NCBI GenBank assembly: GCA_963771505.1
Contig: CAVYTO010000001.1
Location: 744,001-808,000, forward strand
Direction of reading: 5' to 3'
DNA length: 64,000 nt
Origin: JAJPHW01 sp963771505
GTDB lineage: Bacteria; Acidobacteriota; Terriglobia; Terriglobales; Acidobacteriaceae
Below are positions 41,634-50,769 of the stretch, piece after piece. Made by a program: the position numbers and the translations under genes. The notes beneath the pieces were generated by a model. It saw only the letters and a program-made list of their open reading frames with translations. It did not search any database and had not been told where the DNA came from. Numbering within the stretch: the first letter of the stretch is position 1; each line of letters opens with the position of its first letter.

Positions 41634-44600
41634 TCAACGGTGAAGCCACGTGCGCAGCACCGAAAGCAGCTGGTCAGTATTGACGGGTTTCGCGAGGTAT
41701 TCGGACGCTCCCGCTTCCAGGCACCGCTCCCGGTCTCCTTTCATCGCTTTTGCCGTCAGCGCAATGATGGGCAGCCGCTGAAACGCCGCACTCTGCCGGA
41801 TCACCTGCATGGTTTCGTAGCCATCCATTTCCGGCATCATGATGTCCATCAGCACAATCGCGACGTCGGCAGTGGATTCAAGCGCGTGGATCGCCTCTCG
41901 CCCGGTGCCGGCAGTCAGCACCGCCATGCCGCGGCGTTCAAGCACGCTGCTCAATGCGAAAATGTTCCGCACATCGTCGTCTACGACCAGCACCTTCTTT
42001 CCGGCCAACGCTTCGTCCGAGCGATGCAGCCGATCAAGCATTTTCTGCTTTTCCGGCGGAAGCTGCGAAACCACTCGATGCAGGAAGAGCGATGTTTCAT
42101 CGAGCAACCGCTCCGGAGATTCGACGCCTTTCACAACAACGCTTCTGGCGAGAATGTGCAGTCGCGCGTCTTCTTCCGGCGATAATTCCTTGCCCGTAAA
42201 AACCACCACCGGCAAGTCGCGGTGGGAGGGATTTTGCCCCAGCTTTTCGAGGACATCGAAACCGGACATATCGGGCAAGCTGAGGTCGAGCACCACGCAA
42301 TCGAAGCGCTGTTCATTAATCGTCTTCAGTGCGTCGTTGCCGGTTCCCACGGCGGTGATCGAAATGTCGTCATCGCCGAGCAATGCCTCAATCGTCTTCT
42401 GCTCGCGCTTATCATCTTCGACGATCAGCAGCTTCTTGCGCCGCGGAGCCGAATATTCCTTCATGCGGGTCAGCGCCGCGCTGATTTGGTCGGTGTCGGT
42501 CGGTTTCGTCACGAAGGCAAATGCACCGCGAGCCAACCCGTGGCGCCGGTCTTCATCGAGTGTCAGGATCTGCACGGGAATGTGGCGAGTCGAGGGGTCT
42601 TGCTTGAGGTTGTTAAGCACCGTCCAACCCAGCATGTCGGGAAGAAAAATGTCCAGCGAAATTGCGGTGGGATGAAACGATCGCGCCATCGAAAGCGCTT
42701 CCGCTCCGCGCATGGCGACAACTACCTTGAAGCCATTGTCGCGCGCCAGATCGCACAGGGTTTGCGCGTAGTTAAGATCGTCCTCGACCACCAGCAAAAC
42801 CGAATCGTCCGCGGATAGTTGGTCGCGATCGTCCGCCACACGGCCTGACGGCACCTGCGTGATATTGATTCCTGCCAACTGCAGCGGAGAGACCGAAGTC
42901 TCATTTCGCCGGACGGCGGCGGGAGCACCCGAATAGGTTTCCGGCAAATAGAGGGTAAACGTACTGCCTTGGTCCGGCGCACTCTTTAACTGAATTTCGC
43001 CGCCGAGCAGTCCAGCCAGTTCGCGGCTGATCGCGAGGCCAAGTCCAGTACCGCCGTACTTGCGGCTGGTCCCGGCATCTGCCTGTTGGAATGCCTCAAA
43101 GATGATTCGCTGCTTGTCGGCTGGAATTCCAATGCCGGTGTCGCTCACCTCCAGGGCAAGAACGCTGGGAGACTTGCTAAGTACCGGGTGATTTGCCGAC
43201 CAGCCATGTGTGACTTTTGTGAGCTTGAATCGGATTCCGCCATGCTCTGTGAATTTGAAAGCGTTCGACAGCAGGTTTTTCAGCACCTGTTGCAAGCGTT
43301 TCGCGTCGGTTACAAGGCTCTTGCCCGCGCCCAACTCGTTGATGACTTCAAAGGTCAACCCGCGATTTTCCGCCTCGTGACGGAATGGGCGAGCCACGGA
43401 ATCAAGCAGGTTTTCCACCAGGACTTCTTCTGCTTCGACCGAAACCGTACCGGACTCAATCTTGGACAGATCGAGAATATCGCTGATCAGGTGCAGCAAG
43501 TCCGTGCCAGCGCCGTGGATGGTACGCGAGTACTCGACTTGTTTCGGCGTTAGATTTCCGTCCGGGTTATCGGACAACTGCTGACCGAGCACCAGGATGC
43601 TATTGAGGGGAGTGCGAAGCTCGTGCGACATGTTCGCCAGAAATTCGGACTTGTACTTGGAAGTCAGCGCCAACTCTTTAGCTTTTTCCTCCAGCGCCCT
43701 GCGCGCTTGTTCGATTTCCTGGTTCTTGCGTTCCACTTCGACGTTTTGTTCGGCGAGCTGCTTAGCTTTCTGCGCAAGCTGCTCGTTGGTTTGTTGCAGT
43801 TCTTTTTGTTGGGTCTGCAATTCAGCCGCGAGCTGTTGCGATTGCTTCAACAGCCCTTCGGTCTGCATCGTCGCTTCAATACTGTTAAGTACGATACCGA
43901 TGCTGGCCGTGAGTTGCTCAAGGAGCGCTAGTTGCGACGCCGTAAACAAACTCAATGAGGCCAACTCGATGACCGCCTTCACCCTGCCTTCGAACAGCAC
44001 CGGCAGGACGATCACGTTGCGCGGCACTGCTGAAAATAATCCGGAGCGGATCGTGATCGTTTGTTCCGGCAAGTCTGCGATCAGCATCCGGCGTTTTTCC
44101 GCCGCGCACTGCCCAATCAGTCCTTCTCCGATACGCAGACGCCGCAAGTGACCATCTTCGCTGTCCGCTGCGAAGGCTGACAGTTGCACCATTTCCTCTA
44201 CGTCGTCACCGGCCATCTGATAGATCACGCCTTGTTGCGCGTTGACCAGCGGCGCCAACTCCGAAAGCAACATCTGCCCGACCGTTGCCAAGTCGCGTTG
44301 GCCCTGTAACATGCTCGTAAAGCGGGCCAGGTTCGTCTTGAGCCAGTCTTGTTCGGTATTGCGTTCCGTCGTCAAACGCAAGTTGTTGATCATGGTATTG
44401 ATGTTGTCTTTCAATTCAGCCACTTCGCCGCTGGCTTCCACTTGAATCGATCGCGTGAGATCGCCTTTGGTCACGGCTGTGGCGACTTCCGCGATGGCGC
44501 GCACCTGGTTGGTTAGGTTGTCAGCCAGCAGATTTACGTTTCCGGTTAAGTCCTTCCAGGTTCCAGCGGCTCCGGGGACATTCGCCTGGCCGCCCAATCG

Positions 44601-47600
44601 ACCGTCTACACCTACTTCGCGTGCGACGGTCGTTACCTGATCGGCGAATGTCGCGAGCGTGTCGGTCATGTTGTTGATGGTCTCTGCCAACGCGGCTACT
44701 TCACCTTTGGCGTTTACCGTAAGTTTTTGCGTGAGCACACCGTTGGCGACGGCCGTGACGACTCGAACGATTCCTCTCACCTGCTCCGTCAGGTTACCGG
44801 CCATGAAGTTCACATTGTCGGTGAGATCTTTCCACGTTCCGGCGACTCCCGGCACTTGCGCCTGACCTCCCAACTTTCCTTCAGTACCGACCTCGCGGGC
44901 GACGCGCGTAACTTCTCCGGCAAACGCGTTGAGCTGGTCCACCATCGTGTTGATGGTATTTTTGAGCTCAAGAATTTCGCCTTTCACGTCGACCGTGATC
45001 TTTCGTGACAAGTCGCCGCGGGCCACAGCCGTCGTGACTTCCGCAATGTTGCGTACCTGCGCCGTCAAATTGCCGCCCATCGAGTTCACTGAGTCGGTCA
45101 AATCCTTCCACGTTCCTGCCACCCCTGACACGTTGGCCTGTCCGCCCAAGCGCCCTTCGCTGCCGACTTCGCGTGCGACGCGCGTAACTTCGGCGGCAAA
45201 CGATCGTAACTGCTCGACCATTGTGTTGAGCGTCTCTTTCAACAGAAGGATTTCTCCGCGCACGTCGACGGTGATTTTCTTCGAAAGATCGCCGTTTGCA
45301 ATCGCTGTAGCGACTTCAGCGATGTTTCGAACCTGGCCAGTGAGGTTGCTAGCCATGAAGTTGACGTTGTCCGTGAGATCTTTCCATGTGCCCGCGACGC
45401 CCGGAACTTCAGCCTGACCGCCGAGCTTGCCGTCGGTACCCACCTCGCGAGCCACACGTGTGACTTCACCGGCAAATGCGTTGAGTTGGTCCACCATCGT
45501 ATTTATGGTGTTTTTCAGCTCAAGGATTTCGCCTTTCACGTCGACCGTGATTTTTCTCGATAAGTCACCGCGCGCCACAGCGGTTGTGACTTCCGCGATG
45601 TTTCTCACCTGCGCCGTCAAGTTGCCGGCCATGGAGTTTACGGAATCGGTTAAATCTTTCCAAGTTCCCGCTACACCCGGAACATTGGCCTGACCGCCGA
45701 GTCGCCCTTCGGTTCCCACTTCGCGGGCCACACGCGTCACTTCTCCCGCGAAGGCGTTCAGCTGATCGACCATCGTGTTGATGGTTTCTTTCAACAACAG
45801 GATTTCGCCGCTGACGTTCACCGTGATCTTCTTCGATAGATCGCCGTTGGCAATTGCCGTTGAGACTTCAGCGATGTTTCGCACCTGTCCCGTGAGGTTG
45901 CTGGCCATGGAGTTGACCGAGTCAGTGAGATCCTTCCACGTTCCGGCTACACCCGGCACCTGCGCCTGGCCGCCGAGTTTTCCGTCCGTGCCAACTTCGC
46001 GCGCGACACGGGTCACTTCGGAAGCGAACGATCGCAGCTGATCCACCATCGTGTTCAGCGTGTCTTTTAATTCCAAAATCTCGCCGCGGACGTCCACTGT
46101 AATTTTGCGGGACAAATCTCCGCGAGCCACGGCCGTTGCCACCTCGGCGATGTTGCGGACCTGTCCAGTCAGGTTGCTGGCCATGAAATTAACGTTGTCG
46201 GTGAGATCTTTCCATGTACCAGCGACCCCAGGGACTTCAGCCTGGCCGCCGAGTTTACCTTCAGTACCAACTTCGCGCGCCACACGGGTGACTTCGCCCG
46301 CGAACGCATTTAACTGATCCACCATCGTGTTGATGGTGTCCTTCAATTCGAGAATTTCGCCCTTAACGTCTACCGTGATCTTGCGCGATAAGTCACCACC
46401 GGCCACAGCGGTCGTAACCTCGGCGATATTACGCACCTGAGCCGTCAAGTTTCCGGCCATTGAGTTGACCGAATCGGTAAGATCTTTCCACGTCCCTGCA
46501 ACACCCGGCACCTCAGCCTGACCGCCGAGTTTACCTTCGGTACCGACTTCTCTTGCTACACGCGTGACTTCGCCGGCAAACCGGTTGAGTTGGTCAACCA
46601 TCGTGTTCAAAGTGGCTTTGAGTTGCAGAATTTCGCCGCGAACGTCCACCGTAATTTTCTTCGACAGATCGCCGGTGGCGATCGCAGTTGCCACTTCGGC
46701 GATGTTGCGAACCTGCCCAGTCAAGTTGCTGGCCATGAAATTCACGTTGTCGGTGAGATCTTTCCATGTGCCGCCGACTCCAGGGACCTGGGCCTGTCCA
46801 CCTAACTTGCCTTCTGTGCCCACCTCGCGCGCGACTCGCGTCACTTCTCCCGCAAATCCATTCAGCTGATCGACCATCGTGTTGATGGTGTCTTTTAGTT
46901 CGAGAATTTCTCCCTTAACATCGACTGTGATTTTTCTGGAGAGATCGCCCCGAGCGACCGCGGTCGTCACTTCAGCGATGTTTCTCACCTGCGATGTAAG
47001 GTTGCCCGCCATGGCATTCACTGAATCCGTCAGATCTTTCCAGGTGCCAGCGACGCCTGGGACGACCGCCTGGCCGCCCAGTTTCCCGTCCGTGCCGACT
47101 TCGCGGGCGACGCGGGTCACTTCGGATGCGAACGACCGCAACTGGTCCACCATCGTGTTGATGGCTTCTTTCAACTGCAAAATTTCTCCGCGAACGTCAA
47201 CCGTAATTTTGCGGGACAAGTCGCCGCTGGCAACGGCTGTCGCAACTTCTGCGATATTACGAACCTGACCAGTCAGGTTGCTGGCCATTGAGTTCACGGA
47301 ATCGGTAAGGTCTTTCCAGGTGCCGGCCACCCCGGGAACCTGCGCTTGGCCACCCAATTTACCTTCGGTCCCCACTTCTCTCGCGACACGCGTCACTTCA
47401 GCTGTGAAAACGCTGAGCTGTTGGATCATCGTGTTGACGATTCTCGCCGAGCGCAAGAATTCGCCTTCGAGGGAACGGCCATCCACATCGAGCCTGACGG
47501 TTTGGGCCAGGTTACCTTCCGCCACGGCGGCGATGGCGCGAGTCACTTCCGTCGTGGGCCGCAGCAAATCCTCCATCAGCGTATTGATCGAAACTTCCAT

Positions 47601-47912
47601 CTCGCTCCAGGCACCCCTGGATTCATGGAATCTGACCCTCTCCCGAGTCTTTCCCTCTTTACCAACGACCTGACCAACCCGCTTCAGTTCGATAGAAATT
47701 TGGTGATTGGCCGACACAATCGAGTTGAACGTGTCGGCAATTTTTCCGGAGAGTCCTACCCACGAACCGGGAAGCCTTACCGAAAAATCGCCGGCGCGCA
47801 TGGTTTGCAGCGCAGTCAAAATCATTTCCAGATCAGGAGCATCCGGCACCGAACTGGTTTTGCGCAGAGTTGCGCCAGTTTCAGTGCCTGATGAAAGAGG
47901 AGTTCGTTTCAT
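41634..47912 (-). CDS. Hybrid sensor histidine kinase with about 25 tandem HAMP domains
   Basis: 2092 residues, soluble (no TM segment). Residues 30-170 hold three divergent HAMP units. From about 171 to 1190 there are eleven LGGQA-containing 92-residue units, each reading as two HAMP domains (one around TAVARGDLSRKITVDVKGEI, one around VTRVAREVGTEGKLGGQA). A GAF domain (about 1205-1365, LLSELAPLVNAQQGVIYQMA), a coiled coil (1370-1420) and the HisKA phospho-His near 1429 (NMSHELRTPLNS) follow. HATPase_c (DTGIGIP, GTGLGLAIS) comes next. Three receivers have Asp near 1754, 1876 and 2021. The layout resembles group III fungal kinases such as Nik1/Os-1, which sense osmotic stress through a poly-HAMP region. 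The signal here is unknown. Confidence 0.92.
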   Translation of the reverse strand: MKRTPLSSGTETGATLRKTSSVPDAPDLEMILTALQTMRAGDFSVRLPGSWVGLSGKIADTFNSIVSANHQISIELKRVGQVVGKEGKTRERVRFHESRGAWSEMEVSINTLMEDLLRPTTEVTRAIAAVAEGNLAQTVRLDVDGRSLEGEFLRSARIVNTMIQQLSVFTAEVTRVAREVGTEGKLGGQAQVPGVAGTWKDLTDSVNSMASNLTGQVRNIAEVATAVASGDLSRKITVDVRGEILQLKEAINTMVDQLRSFASEVTRVAREVGTDGKLGGQAVVPGVAGTWKDLTDSVNAMAGNLTSQVRNIAEVTTAVARGDLSRKITVDVKGEILELKDTINTMVDQLNGFAGEVTRVAREVGTEGKLGGQAQVPGVGGTWKDLTDNVNFMASNLTGQVRNIAEVATAIATGDLSKKITVDVRGEILQLKATLNTMVDQLNRFAGEVTRVAREVGTEGKLGGQAEVPGVAGTWKDLTDSVNSMAGNLTAQVRNIAEVTTAVAGGDLSRKITVDVKGEILELKDTINTMVDQLNAFAGEVTRVAREVGTEGKLGGQAEVPGVAGTWKDLTDNVNFMASNLTGQVRNIAEVATAVARGDLSRKITVDVRGEILELKDTLNTMVDQLRSFASEVTRVAREVGTDGKLGGQAQVPGVAGTWKDLTDSVNSMASNLTGQVRNIAEVSTAIANGDLSKKITVNVSGEILLLKETINTMVDQLNAFAGEVTRVAREVGTEGRLGGQANVPGVAGTWKDLTDSVNSMAGNLTAQVRNIAEVTTAVARGDLSRKITVDVKGEILELKNTINTMVDQLNAFAGEVTRVAREVGTDGKLGGQAEVPGVAGTWKDLTDNVNFMASNLTGQVRNIAEVATAIANGDLSKKITVDVRGEILLLKETLNTMVEQLRSFAAEVTRVAREVGSEGRLGGQANVSGVAGTWKDLTDSVNSMGGNLTAQVRNIAEVTTAVARGDLSRKITVDVKGEILELKNTINTMVDQLNAFAGEVTRVAREVGTEGKLGGQAQVPGVAGTWKDLTDNVNFMAGNLTEQVRGIVRVVTAVANGVLTQKLTVNAKGEVAALAETINNMTDTLATFADQVTTVAREVGVDGRLGGQANVPGAAGTWKDLTGNVNLLADNLTNQVRAIAEVATAVTKGDLTRSIQVEASGEVAELKDNINTMINNLRLTTERNTEQDWLKTNLARFTSMLQGQRDLATVGQMLLSELAPLVNAQQGVIYQMAGDDVEEMVQLSAFAADSEDGHLRRLRIGEGLIGQCAAEKRRMLIADLPEQTITIRSGLFSAVPRNVIVLPVLFEGRVKAVIELASLSLFTASQLALLEQLTASIGIVLNSIEATMQTEGLLKQSQQLAAELQTQQKELQQTNEQLAQKAKQLAEQNVEVERKNQEIEQARRALEEKAKELALTSKYKSEFLANMSHELRTPLNSILVLGQQLSDNPDGNLTPKQVEYSRTIHGAGTDLLHLISDILDLSKIESGTVSVEAEEVLVENLLDSVARPFRHEAENRGLTFEVINELGAGKSLVTDAKRLQQVLKNLLSNAFKFTEHGGIRFKLTKVTHGWSANHPVLSKSPSVLALEVSDTGIGIPADKQRIIFEAFQQADAGTSRKYGGTGLGLAISRELAGLLGGEIQLKSAPDQGSTFTLYLPETYSGAPAAVRRNETSVSPLQLAGINITQVPSGRVADDRDQLSADDSVLLVVEDDLNYAQTLCDLARDNGFKVVVAMRGAEALSMARSFHPTAISLDIFLPDMLGWTVLNNLKQDPSTRHIPVQILTLDEDRRHGLARGAFAFVTKPTDTDQISAALTRMKEYSAPRRKKLLIVEDDKREQKTIEALLGDDDISITAVGTGNDALKTINEQRFDCVVLDLSLPDMSGFDVLEKLGQNPSHRDLPVVVFTGKELSPEEDARLHILARSVVVKGVESPERLLDETSLFLHRVVSQLPPEKQKMLDRLHRSDEALAGKKVLVVDDDVRNIFALSSVLERRGMAVLTAGTGREAIHALESTADVAIVLMDIMMPEMDGYETMQVIRQSAAFQRLPIIALTAKAMKGDRERCLEAGASEYLAKPVNTDQLLSVLRTWLHR
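44360..47400 (-). repeat. Eleven tandem 276 bp repeats coding for HAMP pairs
   Basis: The LGGQA codons recur every 276 bases (92 codons) from about 47357 downwards, eleven times. Units 2, 4, 7 and 9 share TTAVA and ITVDVKGEILELK; units 1, 3, 5, 6 and 8 share (A/S)TA(V/I)A and mostly a VDVRGEI version. Units 10 and 11, next to the GAF domain, are more diverged. The repeat is easily mis-assembled with short reads. Confidence 0.9.
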
Positions 47913-48008
47913 CTAAGGTTCCTTTTTCATGAAGCAATAGGGAGGTTTCAGTAGCAAGGAGAGATTAGTGCAGAGGCCGCGTCGGTCTCTATACAGTGAA
48001 TCATGTAG

Positions 48009-48056
48009 TCGAGATCAAGAAGCCCCGATGGGACTTCTCGATCTCAGTGCCTTTTT
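48009..48056. terminator. Hairpin with T-run downstream of the M1 peptidase gene
   Basis: GAGATCAAGAAGCCCC (48011-48026) pairs with GGGACTTCTCGATCTC (48030-48045) at 14 of 16 positions around a 3-base loop. The T-run (CTTTTTAG) lies on the + strand side. In the minus orientation, in which the peptidase is read, no T-run follows. It may act as a transcript-end stabiliser or a two-way terminator. Confidence 0.5.
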
Positions 48057-48069
48057 AGTTGCAACTTCG

Positions 48070-50703
48070 CTACGGTTGGCCCGCGCTGTTCGACCCAACC
48101 TGATTTAGCCAGGTCGCCAGATTCGCTTGCTGCTGGTCGCGAAGGGCAACGCAGTTGTTGATCGTTTCCACCGATTGCCGCTGATTTCGTTCGGTTCCCG
48201 GGAATGGATGTTCTTTGAAGAACTGCGTGACTTGAACGCTCTTTTGGGCGTCGCAGAACCGCTGGGTCACGCCGAGGATCGTGCCCACCCCTCCCAATCC
48301 CCCGCCGGTCTTCTTTGAAATGTCGCTCACATGCTGACGCACGAAGTCCCATCCCATATTCTCGCCAGCAGGATTTCCGGTGACCGCGCCGATGATTCGC
48401 AGGTCCTGCGAACGAACGTCCGGGGTCAGAGACCAGTCAAGCGTTTCTTGCAACAGTTCGGGCTTCTGAAATTGCGCCAGAGCGTAGAAGAATCGATAAA
48501 ACATCTCCGGAGATTTCGCATCTTTCAAGTGCGCCTTGAACTGAGCGTATAACGCAGCGTCACCGTGCCTGGCGGCCACATTCACCACCGGGCCGGCCAA
48601 CGTGCCATCGACCGCACTGGAATCTTTCATGTACTGCTGAACCATGGTCTGCGCATGCTGGATCACTTCAGGATCGTTGCCGATATTGCCTAGCATCAGA
48701 AACAAAGTTGCGCGCCGCTGTTTGTCTTCCGGAGTGTCGCCGGAGCGACCTTCATAACCGGCGGCTTGCATCATCGGTGAAAAAGTTTTTCGCACCCACG
48801 ATTGGAATTCTGTCCGGTCGGAGTCATTGACGATGAATTGATTCACCGTCTGCAATTGGCGCGAAAACTCGCCAAGCACGGCATGCCCCGGGGTATTTTT
48901 CAGCTGGCCGCCAAGCGCGAGGTAGTCTCCAACTTTGTGTTGGTCCGCTTGAACCAATGCCCATTCGTTGCTCAGAAGGGCGATGCGCTCTTCTGGAGTC
49001 AACCCCGTTTCGACTGCGTCGCCAATCTGGTGAAGCGCAGTAGGGTCGTAGTTGAAACGGTAATATCCAGCCGCCCCGGCGTCAGGAAACATGAAAGGAG
49101 CGCAGCCGTCCATCGATACTTCTTGTTCGCGCTTGTTGATGAGGAAACATTGCTGGCTGGCACCGGCATTTGCACCCACGCCCTTCGCGCACAGCGGAAT
49201 CTGCCAGACCTGATCGTTAGGCTCGTTGAAAGCTTCTTTCCCGCTGAAGAATCTCTTCTGTGAAACGGCCAGAGTGGTCTTTCCCCCGCTGCATTTGGCT
49301 TGCACGGAAACATACGGTTCCCCGGCTTGCAGGACGAACGTCGGCATAATCTGGTCCACGGGCTTGCCCGAACTGCGGGCCATTGCTCCCCAGAAATCGG
49401 CGGCCGTGGCGTTGGCGTACTGATGCTCTTTCAAATACAAATTGACGCCAGCCTGAAACGTCTCGGGCCCGAGGTACTGCTCCAGCATATGCAGTACTGA
49501 CGCTGTTTTGCCGTAGGCGATTCCGTCAAAAAGTTCCTGGATTTCCGCTCGAGTGTCCGCAATCTGGTGGATAGGGCGAGTGTTCTTGGTCGCATCTACT
49601 CCCAGAGATTCGGACGTATTCAGCACGACGTCTTGCGAAACCATCCATTCCGGCTTCCACGCGTTTAGCGGATGAGGAGTCATCCAGGTAGCAAAACCTT
49701 CGTTGAGCCATATATCGTCCCACCAGGCTGCGGTGACGAGGTCGCCAAACCATTGGTGGGCCATCTCGTGAGCGATGACGCCCGTAACTCCGCGCTTCGC
49801 GCCTTCGGATGCAGTTTTGTCATCGATGAGAAGCGCGGTCTCGCGATAAACGATTGCGCCGGCATTTTCCATCGCTCCAGCCTGGAAGTCGGGCACCGCA
49901 ATCTGGTCAAGCTTTCCGTAGGGATATTTAATAGCGTAATAGTTGTCGTAGTAATGAAGGATCGCCTTGGTGGCCTCCATGGCGTAGTGGGTCAAGTCTT
50001 CTTTGCCCGGTACGGTGCAGATGCGCAGCGGAATGCCATCCTGCTCGTCCGACGTGCATTTCCAGTCGCCCACCGTAAGCGCAACTAGGTAGCTCGACAT
50101 CCTCGACGACGGCGAGAACTTTATCGTGTGCTTGTTTTCCCCGGGGCCCGGAGTGTCGGAAATGATTTTCCCGTTCGAAATCGCGGTGTCGCCCTTGTCG
50201 ACAATTGCAGTCACGTCGAAGACAGCCTTGTAGATGGGCTCGTCGAAGCTTGGGAATGCGACCCGCGCGTCAGTCGCTTCCATCTGCGTCACTGCATACT
50301 TCCGGCCCTTATAGGTGCTGAGATATAGTCCGCGCAGCTTGTCATTGAGGCGGCCGGTGTACTTGATGTGAATTGCGGCCGGGCCAGCGGGAACCGGCTG
50401 CGGGAAGGTCAGGGTCGCCATTTCCTTCTTCGCGTCCATCGCGACTGTGCCAGTTTGAGTCTTGCTGCCCGCGTTGATCGTGACGTCATGAAAATCGATC
50501 TCCACGGCGTTCAGCGTGATCGCGGTGCTCGGCTTGGCGAGCTTCACATCGATCGTTTCATCGCCCTCGAATGTGTTGTTCGAAAAGTTGATGGCAAACG
50601 TCAACGAATAATGGCTGGGTCCGGCCCCACCGGGAAGGCGTTGCGCGGAGGCTGCTCCGCAAACGATCAAGCTGGCGATTAAGGCAAACAGGGTTCGCTT
50701 CAT
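48070..50703 (-). CDS. Secreted M1 family aminopeptidase
   Basis: 877 residues from the ATG at 50703; the open frame reaches 50754, but MKRTLFALIASLIVCGAASA is a clear signal peptide start. Substrate motif GAMENAGAIVYRE (about 276) and zinc motif HEMAHQWFGDLVTAAWWDDI (about 312) with NEGFATWM supply the third ligand. The C-terminal ERAP1-like helical domain is present. It removes N-terminal residues from peptides outside the cytoplasm. It lies downstream of a TlpA-like gene by 66 bases on the same strand. Confidence 0.94.
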   Translation of the reverse strand: MKRTLFALIASLIVCGAASAQRLPGGAGPSHYSLTFAINFSNNTFEGDETIDVKLAKPSTAITLNAVEIDFHDVTINAGSKTQTGTVAMDAKKEMATLTFPQPVPAGPAAIHIKYTGRLNDKLRGLYLSTYKGRKYAVTQMEATDARVAFPSFDEPIYKAVFDVTAIVDKGDTAISNGKIISDTPGPGENKHTIKFSPSSRMSSYLVALTVGDWKCTSDEQDGIPLRICTVPGKEDLTHYAMEATKAILHYYDNYYAIKYPYGKLDQIAVPDFQAGAMENAGAIVYRETALLIDDKTASEGAKRGVTGVIAHEMAHQWFGDLVTAAWWDDIWLNEGFATWMTPHPLNAWKPEWMVSQDVVLNTSESLGVDATKNTRPIHQIADTRAEIQELFDGIAYGKTASVLHMLEQYLGPETFQAGVNLYLKEHQYANATAADFWGAMARSSGKPVDQIMPTFVLQAGEPYVSVQAKCSGGKTTLAVSQKRFFSGKEAFNEPNDQVWQIPLCAKGVGANAGASQQCFLINKREQEVSMDGCAPFMFPDAGAAGYYRFNYDPTALHQIGDAVETGLTPEERIALLSNEWALVQADQHKVGDYLALGGQLKNTPGHAVLGEFSRQLQTVNQFIVNDSDRTEFQSWVRKTFSPMMQAAGYEGRSGDTPEDKQRRATLFLMLGNIGNDPEVIQHAQTMVQQYMKDSSAVDGTLAGPVVNVAARHGDAALYAQFKAHLKDAKSPEMFYRFFYALAQFQKPELLQETLDWSLTPDVRSQDLRIIGAVTGNPAGENMGWDFVRQHVSDISKKTGGGLGGVGTILGVTQRFCDAQKSVQVTQFFKEHPFPGTERNQRQSVETINNCVALRDQQQANLATWLNQVGSNSAGQP

Positions 50704-50769
50704 AGGACACCTTAGACGAAAGATTATTGAACAGGTAAGCATAAACGAGGTCAACGATGCATGGCGCCA

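Noticed and set aside
44242..47916. A ladder of plus-strand ORFs of 60-180 codons across the poly-HAMP gene
   Set aside because: They recur with the 276 bp period and are the antisense shadow of the repeats; the minus-strand HAMP-kinase frame is continuous and clearly coding.
50704..50754. Longer N-terminus for the M1 peptidase
   Set aside because: A clean signal peptide begins at the ATG 50703; the extra 17 residues would precede it.
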